Shown here: positions 1-5,329 of the stretch, piece by piece
Layout of the letters: every line of letters begins with the position of its first letter
Numbering within the stretch: position 1 is the stretch's first letter
Origin: Actinomycetota bacterium
GTDB taxonomy: Bacteria > Actinomycetota > Actinomycetes > Nanopelagicales > Nanopelagicaceae
Assembly (NCBI GenBank): GCA_009702465.1
Contig: WLHY01000067.1
Coordinates: forward strand, 1-5,329
Direction of reading: 5' to 3'
DNA length: 5,329 nucleotides
Made by a program: the position numbers and the translations under genes
The notes under the pieces: generated by a model
Databases searched by the model: none
Told to the model about the DNA's origin: nothing
The model's input: only the letters and a program-made list of their open reading frames with translations

Positions 1-889
1 ACATTGGCCAGTTATGCGAGAAGGTGCCGCGTAGTGTTACATTTTTTGCAACCAATGGATCAAGTGAGAAATCAAGTGGTTGTGGACCCCAACCAACCTT
101 GCTGATCCAACCATCGGGGCGAACAACATCCAGTGCATGTTTTAATGATGCGCTAACGCCCGCTGCATCAACAACACCATCTGCACCTAAACCATCAACA
201 GTTTTGGCCCACTCAGTTGCGTCGCCAATAATTACTTCACAGCCATAAGCCTTTGCAATATTTAATCTATTACGGTCTTTTTCAAGTCCAACAAGTGCAA
301 CCTCAGCCCCTGCAAGACGAGCCATTGCAACTGCAAGAACACCAATTGGACCAGGCCCAAGAACAACAATGCGATCACCAGGTTTGATAAAGCCAGGTGC
401 AATTGTTGAGCTGTATGCAACCGCGCAAGGCTCAGTCATTGCGGCAAACTCAAATGAGATATTTTCTGGAATTCGGTGCAACAAGCGAGATGCCACCTTT
501 GCATAACGTGTCATTCCACCATTTACGCCATAACCAAATCCTTTACGGTTTGGATCTAAGTTGTACTTACCTGCTCGAGTCATTGGTGAATCAGCATCAA
601 TAACCGCAGCGGTTTCAGTAACTACCCGATCGCCCTCTTTCCACTTACCAGCTGCTTTAACATTTTTGCCAAGCTCGGCGATAACTCCACAAAACTCATG
701 TCCTAAAACAACTGGGTAATTAACCGCCCAAGAGTTGGTGCCATGCCATTGATGAAGATCAGAGCCACAAACACTTACCGCCTCAACCTGCATAATCACA
801 TCATCATCACCGGCAACAGGTCGTTCAATCTCTTGTAATTCAACACTTAAGGGTTTCGATGAATAGTTAACTACGCCGATAGATTTCAT
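1..889 (-). CDS. Zinc-type medium-chain alcohol/polyol dehydrogenase (C-terminus cut by window edge)
   Basis: Translating the minus strand from the ATG at 889-887 gives 296 open codons running off the window; the family is usually about 340-360 residues, so roughly the last 50 are missing. The start is preceded by AAGGA with a 9-base spacer. The GroES-like N-terminal domain carries the catalytic-zinc signature: C41-G-S-D, then G63-H64-E65, with E153 as the expected third zinc ligand. The Rossmann domain shows G178-P-G-P-I-G183, and E203 after the second strand fits a preference for NAD(H). The family oxidises secondary hydroxyls of sugars, polyols or amino acids (sorbitol, threonine, inositol-type dehydrogenases) in the cytosol; the exact substrate cannot be read from sequence. 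The structural-zinc lobe is odd: the four usual cysteines align with D98, S101, T104 and D112, although the flanking G-x-Y-N-L and P-N-R-K residues remain. Human sorbitol dehydrogenase also lacks this zinc, so the protein need not be inactive. It is the third gene of the minus operon, 16 bp after the HPS-like gene. Confidence 0.92.
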   Translation of the reverse strand, partial: MKSIGVVNYSSKPLSVELQEIERPVAGDDDVIMQVEAVSVCGSDLHQWHGTNSWAVNYPVVLGHEFCGVIAELGKNVKAAGKWKEGDRVVTETAAVIDADSPMTRAGKYNLDPNRKGFGYGVNGGMTRYAKVASRLLHRIPENISFEFAAMTEPCAVAYSSTIAPGFIKPGDRIVVLGPGPIGVLAVAMARLAGAEVALVGLEKDRNRLNIAKAYGCEVIIGDATEWAKTVDGLGADGVVDAAGVSASLKHALDVVRPDGWISKVGWGPQPLDFSLDPLVAKNVTLRGTFSHNWPM

Positions 890-905
890 TAATTAATCCT
901 TGCTG

Positions 906-1619
906 TTAATTTTTTCTGGGAGTAATTGCAATATCGCCGTAAGCGTGGACCTTTTCGCAAATTTTACGAAGTACCTCTTCCACATTTCCAGCACCTCGTG
1001 AACATGAATCTGCATCAATTGCCAGGGGAGCGCCAATTACAACAAGTGGTGCACCGTAGGAAGGTGAAGCGATCGCTTGTTCAAGTGATAAACCACCAAC
1101 TGCTTGCACTGGAACTCCAACTGCATCTACAACAGCCTTTAATTGATCAAGTGGATTTGGTGGAACCTTTCCAGCAGCTGCGATTCCGCGACGCTCGTCA
1201 TAACCGATGTGGTGAATCACCATGTCACAACCTAAATCTTCCAGCATTCTGGCGCCGGCGACCATATCTTCGCAACCTAAATTATCGCCCATTACTGTTA
1301 CGCCACAATCTTTGCCAGCTTGCACAACAACCTTGATGGTCTCTGGATGTGCGCGTGCCATTACAACAACATGAGTTGCGCCAGCCTTCGCCATCATCTC
1401 TGCTTCTAAGTACCCGCCATCCATAGTTTTTAGATCTGCAATAACTGGTGTATCTGGAAACTCGCTACGAAGTGCGCGAACACCATGTAAACCTTCCGCC
1501 AAGATAAATGGCGTGCCTGCCTCTAACCAATCAACACCAGCGCGCATGGCGGTGTGCGCCATCTCCATCGCCTCTTTGATATCAGTTAGATCAAGCGAGA
1601 CTTGAACAATAGGTTTCAT
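906..1619 (-). CDS. 3-hexulose-6-phosphate synthase-like protein (OMP decarboxylase superfamily)
   Basis: This 237-residue TIM-barrel protein belongs to the HPS / 3-keto-L-gulonate-6-phosphate decarboxylase branch. HPS joins formaldehyde to ribulose 5-phosphate (or runs in reverse) with Mg2+; the decarboxylases remove CO2 through a similar enediolate. Visible motifs are S-L-D10, L-E33-A-G-T-P, the hallmark D62-L-K64-T-M-D67-G-G, H136-H137-I-G-Y-D and the first phosphate loop A-V-G175-G176. The K-T-M-D-G form and H-I-G-Y-D favour HPS over the decarboxylases, which carry H-R-S-R-D there. Oddly, the second phosphate loop, normally V-G-R-[AS]-I, reads V-I-G-A-P-L-A-I (about 194-201) with no arginine, followed by a C-terminal stretch that makes the protein longer than the usual 206-215 residues. 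Its substrate may therefore differ from that of classical HPS. An in-frame TAG immediately precedes the ATG, so no upstream start is possible; only a poor GAAG resembles a ribosome site. It lies 34 bp after the RraA-like gene and 16 bp before the dehydrogenase. No phosphohexuloisomerase partner is present. Confidence 0.85.
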   Translation of the reverse strand: MKPIVQVSLDLTDIKEAMEMAHTAMRAGVDWLEAGTPFILAEGLHGVRALRSEFPDTPVIADLKTMDGGYLEAEMMAKAGATHVVVMARAHPETIKVVVQAGKDCGVTVMGDNLGCEDMVAGARMLEDLGCDMVIHHIGYDERRGIAAAGKVPPNPLDQLKAVVDAVGVPVQAVGGLSLEQAIASPSYGAPLVVIGAPLAIDADSCSRGAGNVEEVLRKICEKVHAYGDIAITPRKN

Positions 1620-1653
1620 CTAAAGGATGGCTTCATCGGCAGGTTGGTTTCAC

Positions 1654-2325
1654 TTACAAGACACCAAACTTGGCAAATGCTTCAGATGGTGGCATTCCTT
1701 GGCGAACTGCATCACGGAATAGATTCTCACCAGAGTTTTTCTCCTCTACGCGAGCGATTACCTCATCAATTAAATCAACTGGGATCACAGCAACGCCATC
1801 GATATCAGCGACAATCAAATCACCTGGATTAATAGTTACGCCATCAATCACACAAGGCACATTGTGAGCAACTACTTCATAACGAGAGTTGATATCTAGT
1901 GGTGATGTGTCAACACCAAATACTTTAAAGCCCATCGCACGCATTCTTACTGTGTCTCTGACTGGGCCATCGGTTAATGCACCTGCCACACCTTTGTGTT
2001 TACATGCAGTTGAAAGTAACTCGCCCCAAAAAGCTGCTGGATGATTACCACCATTATTTCTATTTGATGGTGTTACATAAACCTGATCTTCGCCAACCTC
2101 ATCTAACGCCTTTAACAATCCAACATAAGGAACTTCCGGTGCTTCAAAAACCGCTTCTACCTTTACTGGAAATGCGTAACCCATCATTACGCCTTCACCA
2201 GAGATCATTTCAATATCTGATTTCAAAATCTGATTTCGGTAACCCATATGATCTAAGCAATCAGATGCGAGGGATGCGGTAAATATTGTGGACAATCTTT
2301 TTAGGTCATGTTTTTTGGAGGTCAT
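1654..2325 (-). CDS. RraA-like / HMG-CHA aldolase-like protein
   Basis: This 223-residue protein has the RraA fold pattern: an N-terminal L-S-T-I-F-T-A-S-L-A-S-D helix, a G-x-A-x-P/T region (G49 to P53), W100-G-E102-L-L, then D119-G-P-V-R123-D124, and a late N-P-G-D-L-I-V-A-D-x-D-G-V turn (166-177). Proteins named RraA inhibit RNase E in enterobacteria, but many relatives are divalent-metal pyruvate aldolases or oxaloacetate decarboxylases. The Pseudomonas HMG/CHA aldolase uses a D-x20-R-D motif; here it is E102-x20-R123-D124, so metal-dependent C-C lyase or decarboxylase activity is the better inference. Old database names such as demethylmenaquinone methyltransferase should not be used. It is the first gene of the minus operon, followed 34 bp later by the HPS-like gene; the two domains occur fused in other organisms, which supports a joint role. 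The ATG at 2325 lacks a clear ribosome site (TTCTCAGT precedes it), so the start is less certain than the reading frame. The natural substrate is unknown. Confidence 0.87.
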   Translation of the reverse strand: MTSKKHDLKRLSTIFTASLASDCLDHMGYRNQILKSDIEMISGEGVMMGYAFPVKVEAVFEAPEVPYVGLLKALDEVGEDQVYVTPSNRNNGGNHPAAFWGELLSTACKHKGVAGALTDGPVRDTVRMRAMGFKVFGVDTSPLDINSRYEVVAHNVPCVIDGVTINPGDLIVADIDGVAVIPVDLIDEVIARVEEKNSGENLFRDAVRQGMPPSEAFAKFGVL

Positions 2326-2397
2326 ACTGAGAAGATTACGGGTATTTCCCAGCTCTGCCAGAACCCTTAACCACCACTTGAGAGCCCTGCGGGAGGC

Positions 2398-2403
2398 TTT
2401 ATA
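2398..2403 (-). promoter_or_regulatory. Candidate -10 box for the RraA/HPS/dehydrogenase operon
   Basis: On the minus strand this reads TATAAA, five of six matches to the bacterial -10 consensus, and it lies about 73 bases upstream of the RraA-like start codon. No convincing -35 hexamer is found 15-18 bases further upstream, so this rests on a single hexamer in AT-rich DNA. If real, transcription would start near 2391 and leave a leader of about 65 bases. Confidence 0.3.
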
Positions 2404-2434
2404 ACATTTAGATAAATTGAGAAAGATTAAGGAA

Positions 2435-2451
2435 AAAGATGCGCAATCTTT
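2435..2451. repeat. Inverted repeat AAAGAT-N5-ATCTTT
   Basis: This is a perfect 6-bp inverted repeat around the 5-base spacer GCGCA, in the middle of the divergent intergenic region. It lies upstream of both candidate promoters and 7 bp before a second palindrome. It could be a binding site for a dimeric regulator; arms this short and AT-rich can also arise by chance. Confidence 0.35.
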
Positions 2452-2458
2452 ACCTGTT

Positions 2459-2472
2459 GATCGTTGACGATC
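2459..2472. promoter_or_regulatory. Candidate operator GATCGT-TG-ACGATC
   Basis: This is a perfect 14-base palindrome with two 6-bp arms and a 2-bp centre. It overlaps the best -35 hexamer for the transporter operon (TTGACG, 2464-2469), a typical position for a repressor of the LacI or GntR type. A related half-site, GACGGTC against GACGATC, lies at 2505-2511. No regulator gene is in the window, so the binding protein is unknown. Confidence 0.45.
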
Positions 2473-2492
2473 CCCGCCTAAAGGGCCAAGAT
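2464..2492 (+). promoter_or_regulatory. Candidate promoter of the sugar-binding lipoprotein gene
   Basis: TTGACG (2464-2469) matches the -35 consensus at five of six positions. After a 17-base spacer comes CAAGAT (2487-2492), which matches the -10 consensus at only three. This gives a start near 2499 and a leader of about 65 bases. An alternative -10, TATAGA at 2531-2536, has a better sequence but no -35 at the right distance. Which one is used cannot be settled by eye. Confidence 0.3.
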
Positions 2493-2564
2493 CATCACAG
2501 GTTCGACGGTCCTCGTTGCGCCAAATCTCTTATAGAGACTCTCTTAAAAGAAATGGAGAATTGA

Positions 2565-3851
2565 ATGCGTAAAGGTTCAATTCGTCTTATTGCTGCAGCA
2601 TCTGTAATCGCATTAGCGATCACAGGTTGTTCTTCATCAAGTGATGAAGCAGCAAATACAGACACAGAGTTCGAAATATTTACCTGGTGGGCATCTGGTG
2701 GCGAAGCTGCTGGACTTGGTGCATTGGTAGATCTATACAAGGCACAGAATCCAGAAACAGAGTTTATTAACGCCTCTGTAGCTGGTGGAGCTGGTGTAAA
2801 CGCAAAGGCTGTACTAGAGAGCCGTATGGCTGCTGGTGATGCACCTGACTCATTCCAGGCACATGCTGGATTAGAAGTTATTGCTAGCTACGCTGCACAA
2901 GGCAAGCTTGAAGATCTAACCGCTTTGTACCAATCAGAAGGTTGGGACAAATCATTCCCTGCAGATCTAATTAAGCAGACAACTCTTGATGGAAAGATTT
3001 ACTCAGTTCCAGTAAACATTCACCGTGCAAACGTTTTATGGTGGAACCCTGCAACAGCTGCAAAGGCTGGAATCACTAAGGCTCCTGAAACATTAGATGA
3101 AATGTTTGCTGATCTTGAGAAGTTCAAGAAGGCTGGCGTTAAGACTCCAATGGTTCTAGCTGGTGGAGAAGGAAGCTGGGCAATGGCTCACCTTCTAGAC
3201 TATGTTTTGGTTGCATCAATGGGACCAGAAAAGTTTGAAGGTCTATTCAGTGGTTCAACTTCATGGACAGGTCCAGAGGTTGCAGAAGCACTTAAGGTTT
3301 ACCAACGTCTTCTTTCATACGGAGATAAAGGAAAGAACTCATTTGGATGGGGCGAAGCAGGAGCTGCAATTACTAAGGGCACCGGCGGATTCTTCATCAT
3401 GGGCGACTGGGCATCAGCTCAGTGGCAAAATGAGGGTGCTGTATTAGGAACAGATTACACATTTGCTCCTGGTCCAGGAACTGTTGGAATTTACCAATGG
3501 CTATCTGACACATTTACACTTCCAGTTGGAGCAAAGAACCGTAATGCAGCTCTAGCATGGTTGAAGTTGTCAGGATCAAAGGAAGGACAAGATGCATTTA
3601 ATCCGCTAAAGGGTTCAATTGCAGCTCGTACCGACTCAGATCTATCTCTATACGATGACTATTTGAAATCAGCAGCTGCTGACTGGGCGAAGGATCGCTT
3701 AGTTGGTTCAACTGCACACGGTGTAACTGCTGACAACAAGTTCATGGCTTCCATGAACGCTGCTGTTGGTAAGTACATTTCAGGCGGAGCGAAGGACAAT
3801 GCAGGTCTTGCAAAGGATCTTGCAGCAGCCCAAGCCGCTGTGGTTAAGTAG
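2565..3851 (+). CDS. Sugar ABC transporter substrate-binding lipoprotein, glucose/mannose-binding type
   Basis: This 428-residue family-1 solute-binding protein captures sugar outside the membrane and delivers it to the permeases encoded downstream. The N-terminus is a lipoprotein signal peptide: R2-K3, a hydrophobic core and the lipobox A-I-T-G-C22, followed by a serine-rich linker, so C22 is the predicted lipidated anchor. The mature part closely resembles my recollection of the Thermus thermophilus glucose/mannose-binding protein, including F-x-W41-W42, N-A-S-V-A-G-G-A-G-V-N-A, F-Q-A-H100-A-G, S-V-P-V-N-I-H-R, M-G-D-W282, L-S-D315, N-P-L-K349-G-S-I-A-A-R and G-S-x-x-H385-G. Counterparts of several of these (paired Trp, E47, H100, D315, K349, H385) contact glucose in known structures of that group, so an aldohexose such as glucose, mannose or galactose is the likeliest ligand. 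The length of about 420-430 is normal. The ATG has GGAG at 2555-2558 with a 6-base spacer. A strong hairpin follows the stop, and the permease genes lie beyond it. Confidence 0.93.
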   Translation: MRKGSIRLIAAASVIALAITGCSSSSDEAANTDTEFEIFTWWASGGEAAGLGALVDLYKAQNPETEFINASVAGGAGVNAKAVLESRMAAGDAPDSFQAHAGLEVIASYAAQGKLEDLTALYQSEGWDKSFPADLIKQTTLDGKIYSVPVNIHRANVLWWNPATAAKAGITKAPETLDEMFADLEKFKKAGVKTPMVLAGGEGSWAMAHLLDYVLVASMGPEKFEGLFSGSTSWTGPEVAEALKVYQRLLSYGDKGKNSFGWGEAGAAITKGTGGFFIMGDWASAQWQNEGAVLGTDYTFAPGPGTVGIYQWLSDTFTLPVGAKNRNAALAWLKLSGSKEGQDAFNPLKGSIAARTDSDLSLYDDYLKSAAADWAKDRLVGSTAHGVTADNKFMASMNAAVGKYISGGAKDNAGLAKDLAAAQAAVVK

Positions 3852-3867
3852 TTAAATAAAGAAAAAG

Positions 3868-3907
3868 TAAAGCAAGTCTGGCACCTTAAAATGCCAGACT
3901 TGCTTTA
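3868..3907 (+). terminator. Intercistronic hairpin / partial terminator after the binding-protein gene
   Basis: A perfect 16-bp stem (3868-3883 with 3892-3907) encloses the 8-base loop CCTTAAAA. The 3' arm ends in CTTTA and is followed by TAATTA-type sequence rather than a clean run of T. It lies 17 bases after the lipoprotein stop and 36 bases before the permease start. In sugar importers such hairpins often terminate part of the transcripts or protect the upstream message from 3' decay, so the binding protein is made in excess of the permeases. That role is inferred here; the hairpin itself is directly visible. Confidence 0.85.
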
Positions 3908-3919
3908 ATTATTAATTAA
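3905..3919. repeat. AT-only palindrome after the hairpin
   Basis: This is a perfect inverted repeat with 7-bp arms (TTAATTA and TAATTAA) around a central T. It shares three bases with the 3' arm of the larger hairpin, so the two structures partly compete in RNA. It is composed only of A and T, and may be no more than an AT-rich spacer or a weak second pause element. Confidence 0.4.
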
Positions 3920-3943
3920 GCATTATTTGACTAGGAGTTTCGA

Positions 3944-4849
3944 ATGAAGGTTCCAGGAACAAAGAGATTTTCCACGAAGTTGGGTGGTCTTTTATTTGTT
4001 CTTCCTTCAATAATTGCAGTAGCCGTATTTGTCTACGGAATGATTCTTTGGACACTTAATATTTCATTAAGCAATAGAACTTCAGGATATGTCGAAAAAG
4101 TTGAGTATATTGGCCTGAAGAATTACACAGATTTAGTAGTTGATGAGAGATTTACTCACGCACTGAGTAACTTAGTTAAGTTCACTGTAACCTTTATGTT
4201 AGCCACTTTATTGGCAGGTTTTATAATGTCTCTTCTCCTAGAAAAAGGCATTAAGGGCGAAGGTTTCTTTAGATCATTTTACTTATACCCAATGGCAATC
4301 TCATTTATCGCTATGGGTACCGCTTTCAGATGGCTCTTTTTCAATGAGAAGGGCGAGGATGCGGCTGGACTCAATCTGCTTCTCAGAAGTGTTGGGCTGG
4401 GCTTTTTACAAAATGATTGGATTCTCTCCGAAAATGGAGCGATGTATTCGATGGCGATTCCCGCTATTTGGCAGATGTCTGGATATGTAATGGCATTGTT
4501 TTTAGCTGGATTTAGAGGAATCCCGGATGAAATGCGCGAGGCTGCCAGAGTTGATGGCGCAACTGAGTTCCAAATTTACCGTCAGATTTTATTTCCTCAG
4601 TTAACACCTACAATTTTAACTATTTTTATAATTCTTGGTCACGTCTCAATGAAGATGTTTGATTTGATTGTCGGCATAAATGGAAAGTCATATGGAACTC
4701 AGGTTGTTGCTGTTTACATGTGGGAAGCTACCTTTGATGCTGGTAACCAGGCAAAGGGAACCGCAATCTCAGTATTTATTTTGGTTATGGTTGCACTCGT
4801 TGTTGTTCCTTACTTAAGACATGTTAACAAACAGGAGGCGTACCGATAA
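3944..4849 (+). CDS. Sugar ABC transporter permease, MalF/UgpA type
   Basis: This 301-residue inner-membrane permease forms half of the translocation channel of the importer. Six hydrophobic segments are visible at roughly 13-36, 78-98, 112-133, 168-190, 220-241 and 272-291. The EAA loop that couples to the ATPase reads E199-A-A-R-V-D-G-A-T-E and continues to the I-L-F-P218 end, between segments 4 and 5 as expected. The length is typical for the short MalF-like subunits of glucose-type importers. The start has AGGAG with a 7-base spacer. The stop TAA at 4847-4849 shares its last A with the ATG of the next gene, implying translational coupling. No ATPase gene is seen in the window; it may lie downstream, or a shared MsmX/MsiK-type ATPase may serve this importer. 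Confidence 0.93.
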   Translation: MKVPGTKRFSTKLGGLLFVLPSIIAVAVFVYGMILWTLNISLSNRTSGYVEKVEYIGLKNYTDLVVDERFTHALSNLVKFTVTFMLATLLAGFIMSLLLEKGIKGEGFFRSFYLYPMAISFIAMGTAFRWLFFNEKGEDAAGLNLLLRSVGLGFLQNDWILSENGAMYSMAIPAIWQMSGYVMALFLAGFRGIPDEMREAARVDGATEFQIYRQILFPQLTPTILTIFIILGHVSMKMFDLIVGINGKSYGTQVVAVYMWEATFDAGNQAKGTAISVFILVMVALVVVPYLRHVNKQEAYR

Positions 4850-5329
4850 TGGCCCGCGATATTGTCGATCGTCTAACTGAAAAACAGTCAAGCCAGAAAA
4901 CCAAGCGCAAATTAACCGGCGCTGAGAAGTTTTGGTTGATTTTTCGCTACATAGCGCTAGTTTTCATCTGGTTTCTTGTTGTCATGCCGATCTACGTCAT
5001 GGTTGTTAACTCATTCAAGGGCGTCGATAACGTATACCTTGTAGATGCATTCAAGCTGCCAATCCCACTGGACTTCAGTGCATGGCCGATAGCCTGGAAT
5101 GGAGCCGCGTATTTTCCTAATGGTTTGAGCGAATCAATGCTTCGAACCCTCTTCTTCGTGATCCAATCATCATTGATTAGTGCGGTAATCGGTTCAATCA
5201 ATGGTTATGTTTTTGCAAAATGGAAGTTTCGGGGCTCAAATGTAATATTTACATTGTTCCTATTCGGAATGTTTATTCCTTATCAAGCAATCATGATTCC
5301 GTTAGTTAAGTTAGCAAATACAGTTGGCA
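4849..5329 (+). CDS. Sugar ABC transporter permease, MalG type (5' part only)
   Basis: The frame stays open for 160 codons from the ATG at 4849-4851 to the window edge. AGGAGG at 4833-4838, inside the end of the previous gene, provides a strong ribosome site with a 10-base spacer. A charged N-terminal tail of about 30 residues is followed by hydrophobic segments near 32-54, 99-124 and 130-152. The sequence has typical MalG-family pieces: V-V-N-S-F-K57 after segment 1, the L-R-T-L-F-F-V region, N-G-Y-V-F-A-K-W-K-F-R-G, and the F-I-P-Y-Q-A-I-M-I-P-L segment. The EAA loop, normally near residues 190-210, lies outside the window. With the preceding gene it would form the heterodimeric channel of the sugar importer. 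Family members are about 275-310 residues long, so just over half is present. Confidence 0.92.
   Translation, partial: MARDIVDRLTEKQSSQKTKRKLTGAEKFWLIFRYIALVFIWFLVVMPIYVMVVNSFKGVDNVYLVDAFKLPIPLDFSAWPIAWNGAAYFPNGLSESMLRTLFFVIQSSLISAVIGSINGYVFAKWKFRGSNVIFTLFLFGMFIPYQAIMIPLVKLANTVG

Noticed and set aside
24..603. Plus-strand open frames at 24-248 and 397-603
   Set aside because: They lie antisense inside the dehydrogenase gene, whose protein shows clear family motifs; they have no ribosome site or recognisable domains.
1622..1640. Small GATG-GCTT-CATC stem between the RraA-like and HPS-like genes
   Set aside because: Four base pairs are too few to support a terminator or regulatory RNA claim.
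926..2282. Plus-strand open frames opposite the HPS-like and RraA-like genes
   Set aside because: Their composition (runs of Gln, His and Leu) is typical of antisense shadows, and the minus-strand proteins are conserved.
2383..2398. Short hairpin AGCC...GGCT followed by TTTAT
   Set aside because: Only 4-5 pairs form. There is no upstream plus-strand gene to terminate, and in the minus direction it sits at the presumed transcription start.
2497..2520. tRNA-like GGTTCGA followed by GCGCCA
   Set aside because: The flanking bases do not form a 5-bp T-arm, and no acceptor, D or anticodon stem can be drawn around it.
2495..2740. Minus-strand frame across the intergenic region and lipoprotein start
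   Set aside because: It overlaps the well-supported lipoprotein signal peptide and has no domain or ribosome site.
4992..5201. Minus-strand open frame within the MalG-type permease
   Set aside because: It is antisense to a clear membrane protein, with no supporting motif or start signal.

Overview
The window holds two divergent gene groups that meet at a 239-bp intergenic region (2326-2564). It suggests a low-GC bacterium with compact gene spacing, a lipobox lipoprotein and a MalFG-type sugar importer. The AT-rich sequence and the protein style resemble streamlined freshwater actinobacteria (acI / Nanopelagicales-like), but that placement is inference; no rRNA or other marker gene is present.

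Left side, minus strand, transcribed 2325 to 1: an RraA-like / HMG-aldolase-like protein (1654-2325), then a 3-hexulose-6-phosphate synthase (HPS)-like member of the OMP-decarboxylase superfamily (906-1619), then a zinc-type medium-chain dehydrogenase (889 to 1, C-terminus outside the window). Gaps of 34 and 16 bp indicate one operon. Right side, plus strand: a family-1 sugar-binding lipoprotein (2565-3851) very like the Thermus glucose/mannose-binding protein, a strong intercistronic hairpin (3868-3907), a MalF-type permease (3944-4849) and the start of a MalG-type permease (4849 to the end), whose start overlaps the preceding stop by one base.

Reading the two halves together, the right-hand operon imports a sugar or sugar-like polyol and the left-hand operon would oxidise it and break carbon-carbon bonds. 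The set is unusual. HPS and RraA-like domains are known fused in one polypeptide in some archaea and bacteria, and here they are adjacent separate genes beside a dehydrogenase, with no sugar kinase, 6-phospho-3-hexuloisomerase or regulator in view. The HPS-like protein lacks the usual Gly-Arg phosphate-gripping motif near its C-terminus. The RraA-like protein has a metal-binding E-x20-R-D motif expected of a catalyst rather than an RNase E regulator. The dehydrogenase has lost all four structural-zinc cysteines. A variant sugar-catabolic pathway acting on an unphosphorylated or unusual substrate is the most interesting reading, but it is a hypothesis.

The intergenic region contains two short perfect inverted repeats, one overlapping the best -35 candidate for the transporter operon. 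This fits control by a repressor encoded elsewhere. No RNA gene, insertion sequence, CRISPR array or attachment site was seen.
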